From Amycolatopsis deserti (GTDB taxonomy: Bacteria; Actinomycetota; Actinomycetes; Mycobacteriales; Pseudonocardiaceae): a stretch of DNA of 64,000 nt. The stretch lies in NCBI RefSeq assembly GCF_014653945.1, contig NZ_BNAU01000007.1, positions 186,001-250,000 of the forward strand. Direction: 5' to 3'. The notes below the pieces were generated by a model. That model was not told where the DNA came from. It saw nothing but the letters and a program-made list of their open reading frames with translations, and made no database searches. Position numbers and translations under genes: made by a program. Every line of letters begins with the position of its first letter. The first letter of the stretch is position 1. Of this stretch, positions 8,539 to 18,431 are shown piece after piece.

Positions 8539-8587
8539 GCCCTCACGCTGACAGCCGCGCCGCGTGGTGTCGATCGAATTCGGGCGG

Positions 8588-8880
8588 TCAGAACACCGGC
8601 AGCGGTCGGTCGCGCTCGGCATCTTGCGCGCGCCGAAGACGCGGCGCTCGAATTCGGGCATCAGAACGCCGGCAGCGACCGGCCGCGCTCCACTTCCGGC
8701 GAGGTCCGAAGATGCGGCGCTCGGAGTCGGGCGTCAGAACACCGGCAGCGGTTGCCCGCGCTCCACTTCCGGGCGGGGCCCGAAGATGCGCCGCTCGAAT
8801 TCGGCGTCAGAACACCGGCAGCGGCACGCCGCGCTCGGCTTCCGGGCGGGGGCCGAAGATGCGGCGCTCGGATTCGGTGA
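8588..8880. repeat. Exact 73-bp-period tandem array, 4 copies, made of the DUF1348 gene 3' end
   Basis: The stop-codon trinucleotide TCA followed by GAAC[AG]CCGGCAGCG recurs at 8588, 8661, 8734 and 8807, spaced exactly 73 bp each. The copy at 8807-8880 is the living 3' end of the DUF1348 gene; the other three lie downstream of its stop as diverged copies. Because 73 is not a multiple of three and each copy carries a stop, the array does not lengthen the protein. Confidence 0.9.
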
Positions 8881-9265
8881 TCGGGACGTCGTTGATGCTC
8901 GCCTCGCGGCGGCGCATCAGGCCGTTCTCCGTGAATTCCCAGAGTTCGTTGCCGTAGCTGCGCCACCACTGGCCGTCGGCGTCGTGGCATTCGTACTGGA
9001 AGCGCACGGCGATCCGGTTGCGGCGGAAGCCCCACAGCTCCTTGCGCAGCGCGTAGTCCAGTTCGCGCTCCCACTTCCGGCGGAGGAACTCGACGATCGC
9101 GTCGCGGCCGATGACGTGCTGGTCGCGGTTTCGCCAGACCGAGTCCGGCGTGTAGGCCAGCGCGACCTTTTCCGGGTCCCTCGTGTTCCAGGCGTCCTCG
9201 GCGGCCTGGACCTTCTGGGCTGCGGTGGCCTCGTCGAAGTGCGGGAACGGCGGACGGTCGGACAT
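8807..9265 (-). CDS. DUF1348 / NTF2-like (SnoaL-fold) protein
   Basis: 152-aa single-domain protein of the nuclear-transport-factor-2-like fold, DUF1348 family. The start is typical: [19 protein letters not shown] near residues 25-43, followed by the WxxR and FLxRKW segments. Members are cone-shaped alpha+beta proteins, often isomerase- or cyclase-like, but this family has no settled reaction. It is divergent from a TetR gene across an 88-bp space holding two operators, so it is probably the regulated target. ATG 9265 has GGAGGAG-like bases upstream on its strand. Confidence 0.85.
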   Translation of the reverse strand: MSDRPPFPHFDEATAAQKVQAAEDAWNTRDPEKVALAYTPDSVWRNRDQHVIGRDAIVEFLRRKWERELDYALRKELWGFRRNRIAVRFQYECHDADGQWWRSYGNELWEFTENGLMRRREASINDVPITESERRIFGPRPEAERGVPLPVF

Positions 9266-9283
9266 GATGGCTCCTCCAAATTC

Positions 9284-9334
9284 GGAGAACGAGCGTTCTC
9301 CACTGGTGCGCTACGATAGAGAACGAACGTTCTC
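9284..9334. promoter_or_regulatory. Pair of TetR operators
   Basis: Two near-identical palindromes lie between the divergent DUF1348 and TetR genes: GGAGAACGAGCGTTCTCC (9284-9301; 8-bp arms, 2-bp centre) and GAGAACGAACGTTCTC (9319-9334; 7-bp arms). Their centres are 34 bp apart, about three helical turns, so two dimers would bind the same DNA face. Placement implies autoregulation and control of the DUF1348 gene. Confidence 0.8.
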
Positions 9335-9353
9335 CACGCAAGGACCAGGTGTG

Positions 9354-9899
9354 ATGGACCACGACGAAGCCCGGGCGAAGCTGCTCGACACAGCCGAGGA
9401 GCTGTTCTACGCGCGCGGCATCCAGGCGGTGGGCATGGACGCGATCCGGTCGGGGTCGGGCGTGTCGCTTAAGCGGCTGTACCAGTGCTTCCCGGCGAAG
9501 GGTGATCTGGTCGAGGCATACCTGCGCCGCCGGGACGAGCGATGGCGCCGGTCGCTGGCGGATTATGTGTCGACCCAGCCGCCGGCCGAGGCGGTGCCGG
9601 CGGTGTTCGACTGGCTGCGGCAGTGGTTCACCGAGGACGATTTCCGGGGGTGCGCGTTCATCAACTCCTTCGGCGAACTCGGGGAGGGGGCGCCTGGTGT
9701 CGCGCGGGTGGTGCGCGAGCACAAGGAGCTGGTGCGGGACTACCTGCGCTCGCTGGCTGGCGCCGACGAGCTGGGCGACCAGATCTTCGCGCTACTGGAA
9801 GGCGCGACGGTGATCGCGGGGATCACGGGCGACCCCGCTGCGGCCGACACGGCGAAGGCGGCGGCAGAGATCTTGATGCGAACGGCTTCTGTGGGGTGA
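9354..9899 (+). CDS. TetR/AcrR family transcriptional regulator
   Basis: 181 aa. The N-terminal TetR helix-turn-helix spans about residues 5-50 (AEELFYARGIQAVGMDAI...GVSLKRLYQCFPAKGDLVEAYL), with an all-helical ligand domain after it. ATG 9354 is chosen; GTG three bases upstream is an equal possibility. Two palindromic operators sit immediately upstream, shared with the divergent DUF1348 gene. The CAFINSFGELGE stretch is seen in TetR proteins paired with small detoxification genes. Inducer unknown. Confidence 0.88.
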   Translation: MDHDEARAKLLDTAEELFYARGIQAVGMDAIRSGSGVSLKRLYQCFPAKGDLVEAYLRRRDERWRRSLADYVSTQPPAEAVPAVFDWLRQWFTEDDFRGCAFINSFGELGEGAPGVARVVREHKELVRDYLRSLAGADELGDQIFALLEGATVIAGITGDPAAADTAKAAAEILMRTASVG

Positions 9900-9959
9900 G
9901 GAGGCGTCGGGTTGGGGGGCGCGCTGGGCCGCGGCCGGACAGCGGTGAGGTGGCGGCGA

Positions 9960-11470
9960 TCACTTGAGGTACGCCGCCTGAACGGGAGCTTCCTGGAATG
10001 GCCCGAGCGGCCTTGAGGTCCGGGCGGTGTTACCCGAAAGGCACGAGGCCACCGGGCCGTCCGACGGGCGCCGCCCCAAACGGCGCCGCGAAAGCGGGGC
10101 GCCCGGCGATGCCGACCAAGCGGGACCACCCGGAGGGCCGCCGAGCAATGCAGGCCGTGGGGCGCCGCCCGAGCGAGGGGCCAACCGAGCGGGTCGACCG
10201 GGCGAAGTCGGCCGGGCGAAGTCGGCCGGGCGGCCAAGCGGGCCGGCCGGCGTAAGCGGGCCAAGCGTGCCGACCGGGCGGTGCACGCCGCGTGGCCCCC
10301 GAGCGAGCGCGCCATCCGAGCGGGCCAGCCAGCCCGAAGGACGGGTGACCGGGCCGGCCGAGCAGTGCAAGCCGTGGGGTGCCACCCGAGCGAGCGTGCT
10401 GTCCCAGCGAGCGTGCCGCTTGAGTGCGCGTGCCATCCGAGCACGCGGCCGGCCCAACGAGCGGGCCGACCCGGGCTGGTGAGCGAGCAGGCCAGCCGGA
10501 CGGGTTGGCGAGCGACGCGGCCGAGCGGCCCCAAGGGCTGGCGGAGCGGCTCGACCGGGCGAAGTCGGCCAAGCATGCCGACCGGGCTGCTGAGCGAGCA
10601 GGCCAGCCGGACGGGTTGGCCAGCGACGCGGCCGGAGCGGGCCAGCCGGACGGCTCGACCGGAGGGGCGAGCGGGCGGCCGGAGCGGTTCGGACGGGCGA
10701 GCCAGCCGGGCGTGCCGCCCGAGTGGGCGGCCGAGTGGGCGGCCAACCGGCGGGCCAGCCGGCGGGCGGGAAAGCCGGACGGGCCGAACGTGCGGACCGG
10801 CCAAGCGGACCGGCCGAGCGGGCGGCCGAGCGGGTCGAGCGGGTCGAGCGGGCGAACTCGACCGAGCGGGCCAGCCGGACGGACGATCGGGGCAGCCCGA
10901 CGGGCGAGCGGGGCAGCCGGGCGGCTCGAGCGGGCGGCCGGAGTAGGCCGACCCGGTAGGCCGACTTGGCAAGCCGACCGGGTGGGCCGACTTGGCAAGC
11001 GACCGGGCGAGCCGAGCGGGTGGGCCGGCCGGGGCCAGCCGAACGGGTCGGCCGGCCGGGACCAGCCGAGCGAGTCGGCCGACCGGGTGGGCCGAACTTG
11101 GCAAGCCGACCGGGTGGGCCGGCCGGGACCAGCCGAACGGGTGGGCCGACCGGGCCAGCCAACCGGGACCAGCCGACCGGGCGAGCCGACCGGGCGAGCC
11201 AGCCGGGACCAGCCGAACGGGCCGGCCGGGTCGGCCGACTTAGCGAGCCGAATGGGTGGGCCGACCGGGCGAGCCAGCCGGAACCAGCCGACCGGGTCCG
11301 CCGGGTCGGCCGGGTCGGGACCAGCCGAACGGGTCGGCCGACCGGGCGAGCCGACCGGGCGAGCCGAGCGGGTCGGCTGGCCAGGACCAGCCGACCGGGC
11401 GAGCGGACCGGGACCGGCCGGGTGGGGGTGGCCCGGCGTGCAGGGCTCGCCGTGTGGTGCTTCCGGCGGT
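9960..11470. repeat. 1.5-kb degenerate G+C repeat region without genes
   Basis: The 1,583-bp space 9900-11482 between the TetR gene and the protease is built mostly of a degenerate 13-14-bp unit close to GCCGACCGGGCGA, clearest at 11050-11400. Larger internal duplications occur, e.g. the ~50-bp segment around GAGCGAGCAGGCCAGCCGG at 10481 repeated 111 bp later at 10592. Stop codons are nearly absent in all six frames because of composition, so long frames appear on both strands. Their products are monotonous Gly/Pro/Arg/Ala/Ser repeats with no domain, and I do not call any gene. Confidence 0.8.
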
Positions 11471-11482
11471 GCTTCCGCGAGG

Positions 11483-12277
11483 CTAGGGCAGTACCTCCGC
11501 TGGTGGGGTTACCTGGGCTTGCAGCTCGTCGTAGTAGGAGCCCACCCGGGCGTACACTCCGGGCTTTCCTGGCTCCGCACAACCTTCGCCCCAGGAGACG
11601 ACTCCTATGATCCTTCCGGCGGCCACCAGGGGGCCTCCGGAGTCGCCCTGGCAGGTGTCCACTCCGCCTTGCTCGTAGCCCGCACAGACCATCGCCTCAG
11701 GGGTGTACTGCTGGGGGTACGCCTTGGCGCAGTAGTCGTCGCTCGTGATGGGGACCGTTGCCTTCAGCAGGACGTCCGACGAGTCGCCCATGGGCTTCGT
11801 GTTGCCCCAGCCGAGGATCGTCGCCTCGGTGCCGGCCCGGTAGCCCGCGTCGTCCTTCCTGGCCAGCGGCAGCGGCTGCGCGGACACCGGCTGCGTCAGG
11901 GTCAGCACCGCCACGTCGTAGCCCTGCGTGGCGTCCCTGAACTGCGGGTGCACCCACACGCGGGACACAGTGGACACCGTCCCGTCACGGCCGCTCAGCT
12001 GCGTCCGTCCACTCACGACCCGCAGCGCCTGCGGGCTCTCCCCCTGCGCGCAGTGCGCCGCGGTCAGCACTTTGTCCGCCGCGACCAGCGTGCCACCGCA
12101 GAACTGGAGGCCGGTGGCATCGGTCAGCGCCACGGTGAACGGGAACTCCGCGATGTTCGCGGGCGTGCCTCCGACGATCCCCGGCTCCGCCTGCGCGGCC
12201 GGCACGCAGACACACGCGGCGACCACACTCACGAAAACCACAATCGAACGGGTGAAACGGCGGACTGCAGGGATCAT
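11483..12277 (-). CDS. Secreted trypsin-like serine protease (S1 family)
   Basis: 264 aa. A signal peptide (residues 1-30, ending PAAQA) is followed by a very short propeptide and the mature N-terminus IVGG at 34-37. The catalytic triad is complete: His75 (LTAAHC), Asp121 (YDVAVLTL) and Ser213 (GDSGGPL). Asp207, six residues before the Ser, is the S1-pocket Asp of trypsin, so Arg/Lys specificity is expected. Six cysteines (60, 76, 183, 198, 209, 233) fit three disulfides. ATG 12277 has GGAG upstream. Exported and probably degradative. Confidence 0.93.
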   Translation of the reverse strand: MIPAVRRFTRSIVVFVSVVAACVCVPAAQAEPGIVGGTPANIAEFPFTVALTDATGLQFCGGTLVAADKVLTAAHCAQGESPQALRVVSGRTQLSGRDGTVSTVSRVWVHPQFRDATQGYDVAVLTLTQPVSAQPLPLARKDDAGYRAGTEATILGWGNTKPMGDSSDVLLKATVPITSDDYCAKAYPQQYTPEAMVCAGYEQGGVDTCQGDSGGPLVAAGRIIGVVSWGEGCAEPGKPGVYARVGSYYDELQAQVTPPAEVLP

Positions 12278-12379
12278 TACCAGCTCCTTCGGCGCCCTGG
12301 ATGAACGGTGCCGCAGTCCAGGATTGCGCTTACGGAGGGTTCTACACATCTACCCAAAGACAGAAACTTCGCGCACAAG

Positions 12380-12416
12380 TCGGGCCCGGTAGGTGGAGCA
12401 TACCTACCGGGCCCGA
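12380..12416 (-). terminator. Strong hairpin between protease gene and aceB
   Basis: Perfect 15-bp inverted repeat (arms TCGGGCCCGGTAGGT and its complement) with a 7-nt loop, 90 bp past the aceB stop and upstream of the protease start. It has no T-run, as is common in high-G+C actinomycetes. It probably ends aceB transcription or insulates the protease promoter. Confidence 0.7.
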
Positions 12417-12449
12417 GTGTCCGCGCTGTCCGGCCACAGCCAGCGCGAG

Positions 12450-12481
12450 CCGGTTCTCCCCGTCAGGAGAGGGAAAACCGG
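12450..12481 (-). terminator. Second hairpin just after aceB
   Basis: Inverted repeat CCGGTTCTCCC / GGGAAAACCGG (11-bp arms, one mismatch, 10-nt loop), 25 bp beyond the aceB stop codon. It forms a tandem terminator with the stronger hairpin at 12380-12416. Confidence 0.55.
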
Positions 12482-12505
12482 AGTCCTCTCAGCAGATTCC
12501 GAGCT

Positions 12506-14113
12506 CTAGGCCAGATCCGTCAGGTAGCGCGCGTACGCGCCGGTGGTCAGGAAGCTCGGCAGCTTCTCACCGAGCGCGGTCTCGACGAAGATCTCCCGCG
12601 CGTCGTCCAGTTTGGCCTCCGGGCCCAGGTCCGCCCGGATCGACGCGAGCTCCTCGTCCAGCATGGTCCGGACCAGCGAGTCCGTGACCGCGGTGCCGTC
12701 GTCGAGCTTCGTGCCGTTGCGGATCCACTGCCACACCTGCGCCCGCGCGATCTCCGCGGTCGCCGCGTCCTCCATCAGGTTGAAGATCGCCGCAGCACCG
12801 GTGCCCCGCAACCACGAGTCCACATAGCGCAGAGCGACGTTGATGTTGGCCCGCAAACCCTTTTCGGTGACTTCACCGCCGGCGCTCGCCACGTTCAGCA
12901 AGTCCTCGGCGGTCACCGAGACGTCCTCACGCGTCCGGCCGAGCTGGTTCGGCCATCCGCCGAGCACCTCGTCGAACACCTCGCGGCAGACCGGGACGAG
13001 GCCGGGGTGCGCGACCCACGAGCCGTCGAAGCCGTCGCGCGCCTCACGCTCCTTGTCCTGCCGGACCTTCTCGAACGCCAGCGCATTCGCCTCCGGGTCC
13101 TTGCTCGGGATGAACGCCGCCATCCCGCCGATCGCGTGCGCACCGCGCTTGTGGCAGGTCTGGACCAGCAGCTCGGTGTAGGCCCGCATGAACGGCGCGG
13201 TCATCGTCACCTCGGCGCGGTCGGGCAGGACGAAGTCCGCACCGGCGTCGCCGAAGTTCTTGATGATCGAGAAGATGTAGTCCCACCGGCCCGCGTTCAG
13301 CCCGGCGGCGTGCTCACGCAGCTCGTACAGGATCTCGTCCATCTCGAACGCCGCGGTGATCGTCTCGATCAGGACGGTGGCCCGGATGGTGCCCTGCGGG
13401 ATGCCCAGCTCCTGCTGCGCGAGGCGGAACACGTCGTTCCACAGCCGCGCCTCCAGGTGGTTCTCCAGCTTGGGCAGGTAGAAGTACGGCCCGCTGCCCC
13501 GCGCCAGCAGCTGGCGCGCGTTGTGGAACAGGTACAGACCGAAGTCCACCAGGCTCGCCGAGACCGGCCGCCCGTCGATGCGCAGGTGCTTCTCGACCAG
13601 GTGCCAGCCACGCGGCCGGACGACGATCGTCGCCGGGTTGTCGCAGATCGTGTACCGCTTGCCCGACTCGGTGGTGAAGTCGATGTCGCGCCGGATGGCG
13701 TCGAACAGGTTCAGCTGCCCACCGACGATGTTCGACCAGGTCGGCGAGGTCGCGTCCTCGAAGTCGGCCAGCCACACCTTCGCGCCGGAGTTCAGCGCGT
13801 TCACGGTCATCTTGCGGTCGGTCGGGCCGGTGATCTCCACGCGCCGGTCCTCGAGGCCGGGCGCCGCGGGCGCCACCTGCCAGGAGTCGTCGTTGCGGAT
13901 CCAGCGGGTCTCCGGCCGGAAGTCGAGCACCTCCTCGCCACTGGCGAGCTTCTCCCGACGCAGCCGCCGCTCGTCCAGCAGCTCGCGCCGCCGTCCGGCG
14001 AACTCGTTGTCCAGCCGCGCGATGAAGGCCAGCGCCGCCGGGGTGAGGATCTCGTCGTACCGCTCGCCGGCCGGGCCGGCGACCTCGATCTGCGAGGTGA
14101 ACCTGTGAGACAT
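12506..14113 (-). CDS. aceB: Malate synthase A
   Basis: 535-aa malate synthase of the A class, condensing glyoxylate with acetyl-CoA to malate, second step of the glyoxylate shunt. Length and segments are typical: FEDATSPTW near residues 118-126, [11 protein letters not shown] (about 166-176), [13 protein letters not shown], and the [21 protein letters not shown] core with its catalytic-region Glu. ATG 14113. It follows aceA 67 bp downstream in the same direction, forming a likely aceA-aceB unit. The actinobacterial partner regulator RamB is encoded divergently next door. Two hairpins close the unit. Confidence 0.96.
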   Translation of the reverse strand: MSHRFTSQIEVAGPAGERYDEILTPAALAFIARLDNEFAGRRRELLDERRLRREKLASGEEVLDFRPETRWIRNDDSWQVAPAAPGLEDRRVEITGPTDRKMTVNALNSGAKVWLADFEDATSPTWSNIVGGQLNLFDAIRRDIDFTTESGKRYTICDNPATIVVRPRGWHLVEKHLRIDGRPVSASLVDFGLYLFHNARQLLARGSGPYFYLPKLENHLEARLWNDVFRLAQQELGIPQGTIRATVLIETITAAFEMDEILYELREHAAGLNAGRWDYIFSIIKNFGDAGADFVLPDRAEVTMTAPFMRAYTELLVQTCHKRGAHAIGGMAAFIPSKDPEANALAFEKVRQDKEREARDGFDGSWVAHPGLVPVCREVFDEVLGGWPNQLGRTREDVSVTAEDLLNVASAGGEVTEKGLRANINVALRYVDSWLRGTGAAAIFNLMEDAATAEIARAQVWQWIRNGTKLDDGTAVTDSLVRTMLDEELASIRADLGPEAKLDDAREIFVETALGEKLPSFLTTGAYARYLTDLA

Positions 14114-14180
14114 GGCAAGCCTTCCTGGAGGGGCCGCGAGGCGGCCAGGGCGAGCGCGCCCTGGCCGCTCGCGACTTCTT

Positions 14181-15467
<1,287 letters not shown>

Positions 15468-15480
15468 GGGATTTCTCCAC

Positions 15481-15630
15481 CTTTGCGAACTTTGCGATGA
15501 CTCGCTTGCTTGCAACGACCATGACATGCGCTGCGCAAACACCGCCAGCGCTCCAATTTGCCAATTTCTGCAAATTTTGGCGTAGCATGTTGTGAAGGTT
15601 GCGAAACGCGGTTTCGCAGCCGCCGCAAAG
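15481..15630. promoter_or_regulatory. aceA-ramB intergenic control region with RamB-like boxes
   Basis: Six TTTGC/GCAAA words occur: TTTGC at 15482, 15491 and 15557, GCAAA at 15535, 15570 and 15625. They include a direct CTTTGCGA pair (15481, 15490) and a perfect 7-bp inverted repeat AATTTGC...GCAAATT (15555-15561 and 15570-15576). A 7-bp hairpin GCGAAAC/GTTTCGC is at 15601-15617. Known RamB sites in corynebacteria are built on TTTGC/GCAAA, so I infer RamB control of aceA and of itself. Confidence 0.55.
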
Positions 15631-15694
15631 TTCGGGGACTGAATCGGTCACGTGATCGGTGCGGTCGGGAAAAGCTCTTCGGAAAGGGCCTGTC

Positions 15695-17119
15695 GTGGAG
15701 AAGACTTTCGCCGGCGCGAAGCTGCGCCACCTACGCGAGAGCCGGTCGATGAGCCAGGCGGACCTGGCCAGGTTGCTGGAGATCAGCCCCAGCTACCTCA
15801 ACCAGATCGAGCACAACTCGCGTCCCTTGACCGTTCCAGTGCTGCTGCGCATCACCGAGGCGTTCGGGGTCGACACCGAGTTCTTCGCCAACAACGACAC
15901 CAGCCGCCTGGTCGCCGACGTGCGCGAAGCGCTGCTCGACGAGTCGCTCGGCATCGAGGCGACGACCAGCGAACTCAACGAGCTGGCGACCAACCTGCCG
16001 ACCATCGCGCAGGCCCTGGTCCGGCTGCACCGCAGCTACCGGGCGGCGGTGGAGAGCACGGCCGCGCTGGTCACCGAGAACGGCATGGGCCCGCACGGCA
16101 GCGCCGCCGCACCCCTGCCCCACGAGGAGGTCCGGGACTTCTTCTACGAGCGCGAGAACTACGTCGCCGAGCTGGACGAACGCGCCGAGCGGATGGCCGA
16201 GGACATCGGCCTGCGGCGCGGCGGCGTTCACAACACTTTGCAAGAGCGGCTCGCCACCCACTACGGCGTGCAGGTGACCAGCGAGGGCATCGACGAGGCC
16301 GCCGGCCAGCAGCACCGCTACTCCCCCGACGCGAAGATCCTGCGGCTCGCGCCGAGCCTGCGCGTCGGCCAGCGGGCGTTCCGGATGGCTTCGCAGATCG
16401 CCCTGCTGGAGTACGACGACCTGATCACCGAGCTGGCCGACTCGTGGGCGTTCTCCGGCCCGGCGGCCCGGTCGCTGGCCCGGGTCGGCCTGGCCAACTA
16501 CTTCGCCGGTGCGCTGATCCTGCCCTACGGCCCGTTCCTGTCCGCCGCGGAGAACTTCCGCTACGACATCGAGCGGCTGTGCGACCACTTCGGCGTCGGG
16601 TTCGAGACGGTGTGCCACCGGCTGTCCACCCTGCAGCGGCCGAAGCGGCGCGGCGTGCCGTTCTCGTTCGTGCGGGTGGACCGCGCCGGGAACATGTCGA
16701 AGCGGCAGTCCGCGGCCGGCTTCCACTTCTCCCGCGTCGGCGGCTCGTGCCCGCTGTGGAACGTCTACGAGGCGTTCAGCTCACCGGGCAAGATCCTCAC
16801 CCAGATCGCGACGCTGCCGGACGGCAAGAGCTACTTCTGGATCGCGCGGACGGTGTCGCGCAACATCGGCGGCTACGGCAGCCCGGGCAAGATGTTCAGC
16901 GTCGGGCTCGGCTGTGAGCTCCGGCACGCCGGGCGGCTCATCTACTCCACCGGCCTGGACCTGGACGCGAAGGCGGCCGCGACGCCGATCGGCATGGGCT
17001 GCAAGGTGTGCGAACGGCCGGCCTGCCCGCAGCGCGCGTTCCCGACGATCGGCAAGCAGCTCACGGTCGACGAGAACACCAGCACCTTCGTCCCGTACCC
17101 GGCGGTGCCCAAGGGATAG
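15695..17119 (+). CDS. ramB: Acetate/glyoxylate metabolism regulator RamB (ScfR family)
   Basis: 474 aa, identical in length to my recollection of M. tuberculosis RamB. Order of domains: Xre-type helix-turn-helix (about residues 8-62), a degenerate IrrE/ImmA-like peptidase domain in the middle (YDDLITELADSWAF region), and the C-terminal short-chain-fatty-acyl-regulator domain with clustered cysteines (GCKVCERPACPQRAFP, about 443-458). RamB represses or tunes isocitrate lyase and acetate-use genes. GTG 15695 is preferred because a GGAAAGGG ribosome site lies 7-9 nt upstream. Divergent from aceA, as expected of a local regulator. Confidence 0.92.
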   Translation: MEKTFAGAKLRHLRESRSMSQADLARLLEISPSYLNQIEHNSRPLTVPVLLRITEAFGVDTEFFANNDTSRLVADVREALLDESLGIEATTSELNELATNLPTIAQALVRLHRSYRAAVESTAALVTENGMGPHGSAAAPLPHEEVRDFFYERENYVAELDERAERMAEDIGLRRGGVHNTLQERLATHYGVQVTSEGIDEAAGQQHRYSPDAKILRLAPSLRVGQRAFRMASQIALLEYDDLITELADSWAFSGPAARSLARVGLANYFAGALILPYGPFLSAAENFRYDIERLCDHFGVGFETVCHRLSTLQRPKRRGVPFSFVRVDRAGNMSKRQSAAGFHFSRVGGSCPLWNVYEAFSSPGKILTQIATLPDGKSYFWIARTVSRNIGGYGSPGKMFSVGLGCELRHAGRLIYSTGLDLDAKAAATPIGMGCKVCERPACPQRAFPTIGKQLTVDENTSTFVPYPAVPKG

Positions 17120-17128
17120 CGTGGGCGC

Positions 17129-17665
17129 ATGACGACGCTCTTCCGGATCCTGGCCGTCAGCGGGAGCACGCGGGCGGGCTCGGCCAACTCCGCGATGCTC
17201 GCCACCGCGCGGGCGATCGCGCCGGAGGGGGCGGTCGTGGAGGTCTACGACGGGCTGCGGTCGCTGCCGCACTTCGATCCGGACGACGACCGGGACCCGC
17301 TGCCGGACGCCGTCGCGGGCCTGCGCGGGCTGCTGAAGGAAGCGGACGCGGTGCTGTTCTGCACGCCGGAGTACGCGGGCGCGCTGCCCGGGTCGTTCAA
17401 GAACCTGCTCGACTGGGCGGTGGGCTCGGACGCGATGGGCGGCAAGCCGGTGGCGTGGATCAACGTGTCGTCCTCGATCACCGGCGCGGCCGGGGCGCAC
17501 GCGTCGCTGCGGACCGTGCTGGGTTATCTGGGGACGCGGATCGTCGAGGACGCCTGCGTGCACATCCCGTTGCCGCGGGACGCGATCGGTGCGGACGGCC
17601 TCATCCACGACGAGTCGATCCGCGATCAGGTGCGCGCGGCGCTGACCGCGCTCGCGACCCGCTAG
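17129..17665 (+). CDS. NADPH-dependent FMN reductase family protein
   Basis: 178-aa flavodoxin-like protein. The FMN phosphate loop is AVSGSTRAGSANS (about residues 9-21), and the isoalloxazine-contact segment is TPEYAGALPGSFKNLLDW (about 79-96), both classic for the ArsH/azoreductase-like FMN_red family. It would reduce quinones, azo compounds or flavin with NAD(P)H. A TAGCGT -10 box (17117-17122), overlapping the ramB stop, ends 6 nt before ATG, so it is probably leaderless. Its stop overlaps the convergent acyltransferase stop within the palindrome CTAG. Confidence 0.88.
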   Translation: MTTLFRILAVSGSTRAGSANSAMLATARAIAPEGAVVEVYDGLRSLPHFDPDDDRDPLPDAVAGLRGLLKEADAVLFCTPEYAGALPGSFKNLLDWAVGSDAMGGKPVAWINVSSSITGAAGAHASLRTVLGYLGTRIVEDACVHIPLPRDAIGADGLIHDESIRDQVRAALTALATR

Positions 17666-18420
17666 ACCCGATCTTCGAGGGTCTTCTGCAGCGCCTTGTT
17701 CGCCTTGCGGGCCATGTCGGCGATGGCCTCGCGGCGTTCGGCGTCCGCCTCGTAGTCGGCCCGCCGGTCGCGCACGACGCGCGCCGGGGAGCCGACCGCG
17801 ATCGCGTAGTCCGGGATGTCGCCGCGCACCACGGCGTGCGCCCCGAGCACGCAACCGCGGCCGACGCGGGTGCCGCGCAGCACCGAGACCTTGGTGCCGA
17901 TCCAGGTGTCCGGCCCGATGCGGACCGGCGTCTTCACGATCCCCTGGTCCTTGATCGGCAGGTTGATGTCGGTCGTGATGTGGTCGAAGTCACAGATGTA
18001 GACCCAGTCGGCCACCAGGGTCGCCGCGCCGAGCTCGATGTCGAGGTAGCAGTTGATGACGTTCTGGCGCCCGAAGACGGCCTTGTCACCGATGCGCAGC
18101 GAGCCCTCGTGGCAGCGGATCGCGTTGCCGTCGCCGATGTGCACCCAGCGCCCGATCTCCAGGCGGCCGTAGCCGGGGCGGCAGTGGATCTCCACGTCCT
18201 TGCCGAGGAACACCATGCCGCGCAGGATGATGTGCGGGTTCGCCAGCCGGAACTTCAGCAGCCGCCAGTACCGCACCAGGTACCAGGGGGTGTAGGCCCG
18301 GTTGCGCAGCACCCAGCGCAGCGAGTCGGCGGTCAGGAACTTCGCCTGACGAGGGTCGCGCCGGGCGCGGCGCCACGCCTGAACCCGGGACAGCACCGGC
18401 GATCCCCACATCGATGTCAT
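17662..18420 (-). CDS. Left-handed beta-helix acyltransferase (Rv3034c-like)
   Basis: 252 aa. A basic amphipathic N-terminus is followed by hexapeptide-repeat turns from about residue 70 to 205 (IGRWVHIGDGN, IGDKAVFGRQN, IGPDTWIGTKVSVLRGTRVGRGCVLGAHAVVRG), ending in the usual GSPARVVR. This is the O-acetyltransferase (CysE/LacA/WbbJ-like) fold. A protein of this type (Rv3034c) lies in the mycobacterial MGLP region and is thought to acylate the polymer. Here it is 10 kb from the other MGLP genes, so the link is an inference. Divergent from the nucleoside hydrolase gene. Confidence 0.82.
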   Translation of the reverse strand: MTSMWGSPVLSRVQAWRRARRDPRQAKFLTADSLRWVLRNRAYTPWYLVRYWRLLKFRLANPHIILRGMVFLGKDVEIHCRPGYGRLEIGRWVHIGDGNAIRCHEGSLRIGDKAVFGRQNVINCYLDIELGAATLVADWVYICDFDHITTDINLPIKDQGIVKTPVRIGPDTWIGTKVSVLRGTRVGRGCVLGAHAVVRGDIPDYAIAVGSPARVVRDRRADYEADAERREAIADMARKANKALQKTLEDRV

Positions 18421-18431
18421 AGGTTGACAGT

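Noticed and set aside
7789..8880. Possible CRISPR array, because of regular repeats
   Set aside because: There are no unique spacers between short repeats; the units are contiguous copies of gene ends and no cas gene is near.
9740..11582. Long open frames on both strands (up to 626 codons) across the G+C repeat region
   Set aside because: All six frames are open because the repeat lacks A/T; products are monotonous and no frame has a better third-position pattern or ribosome site.
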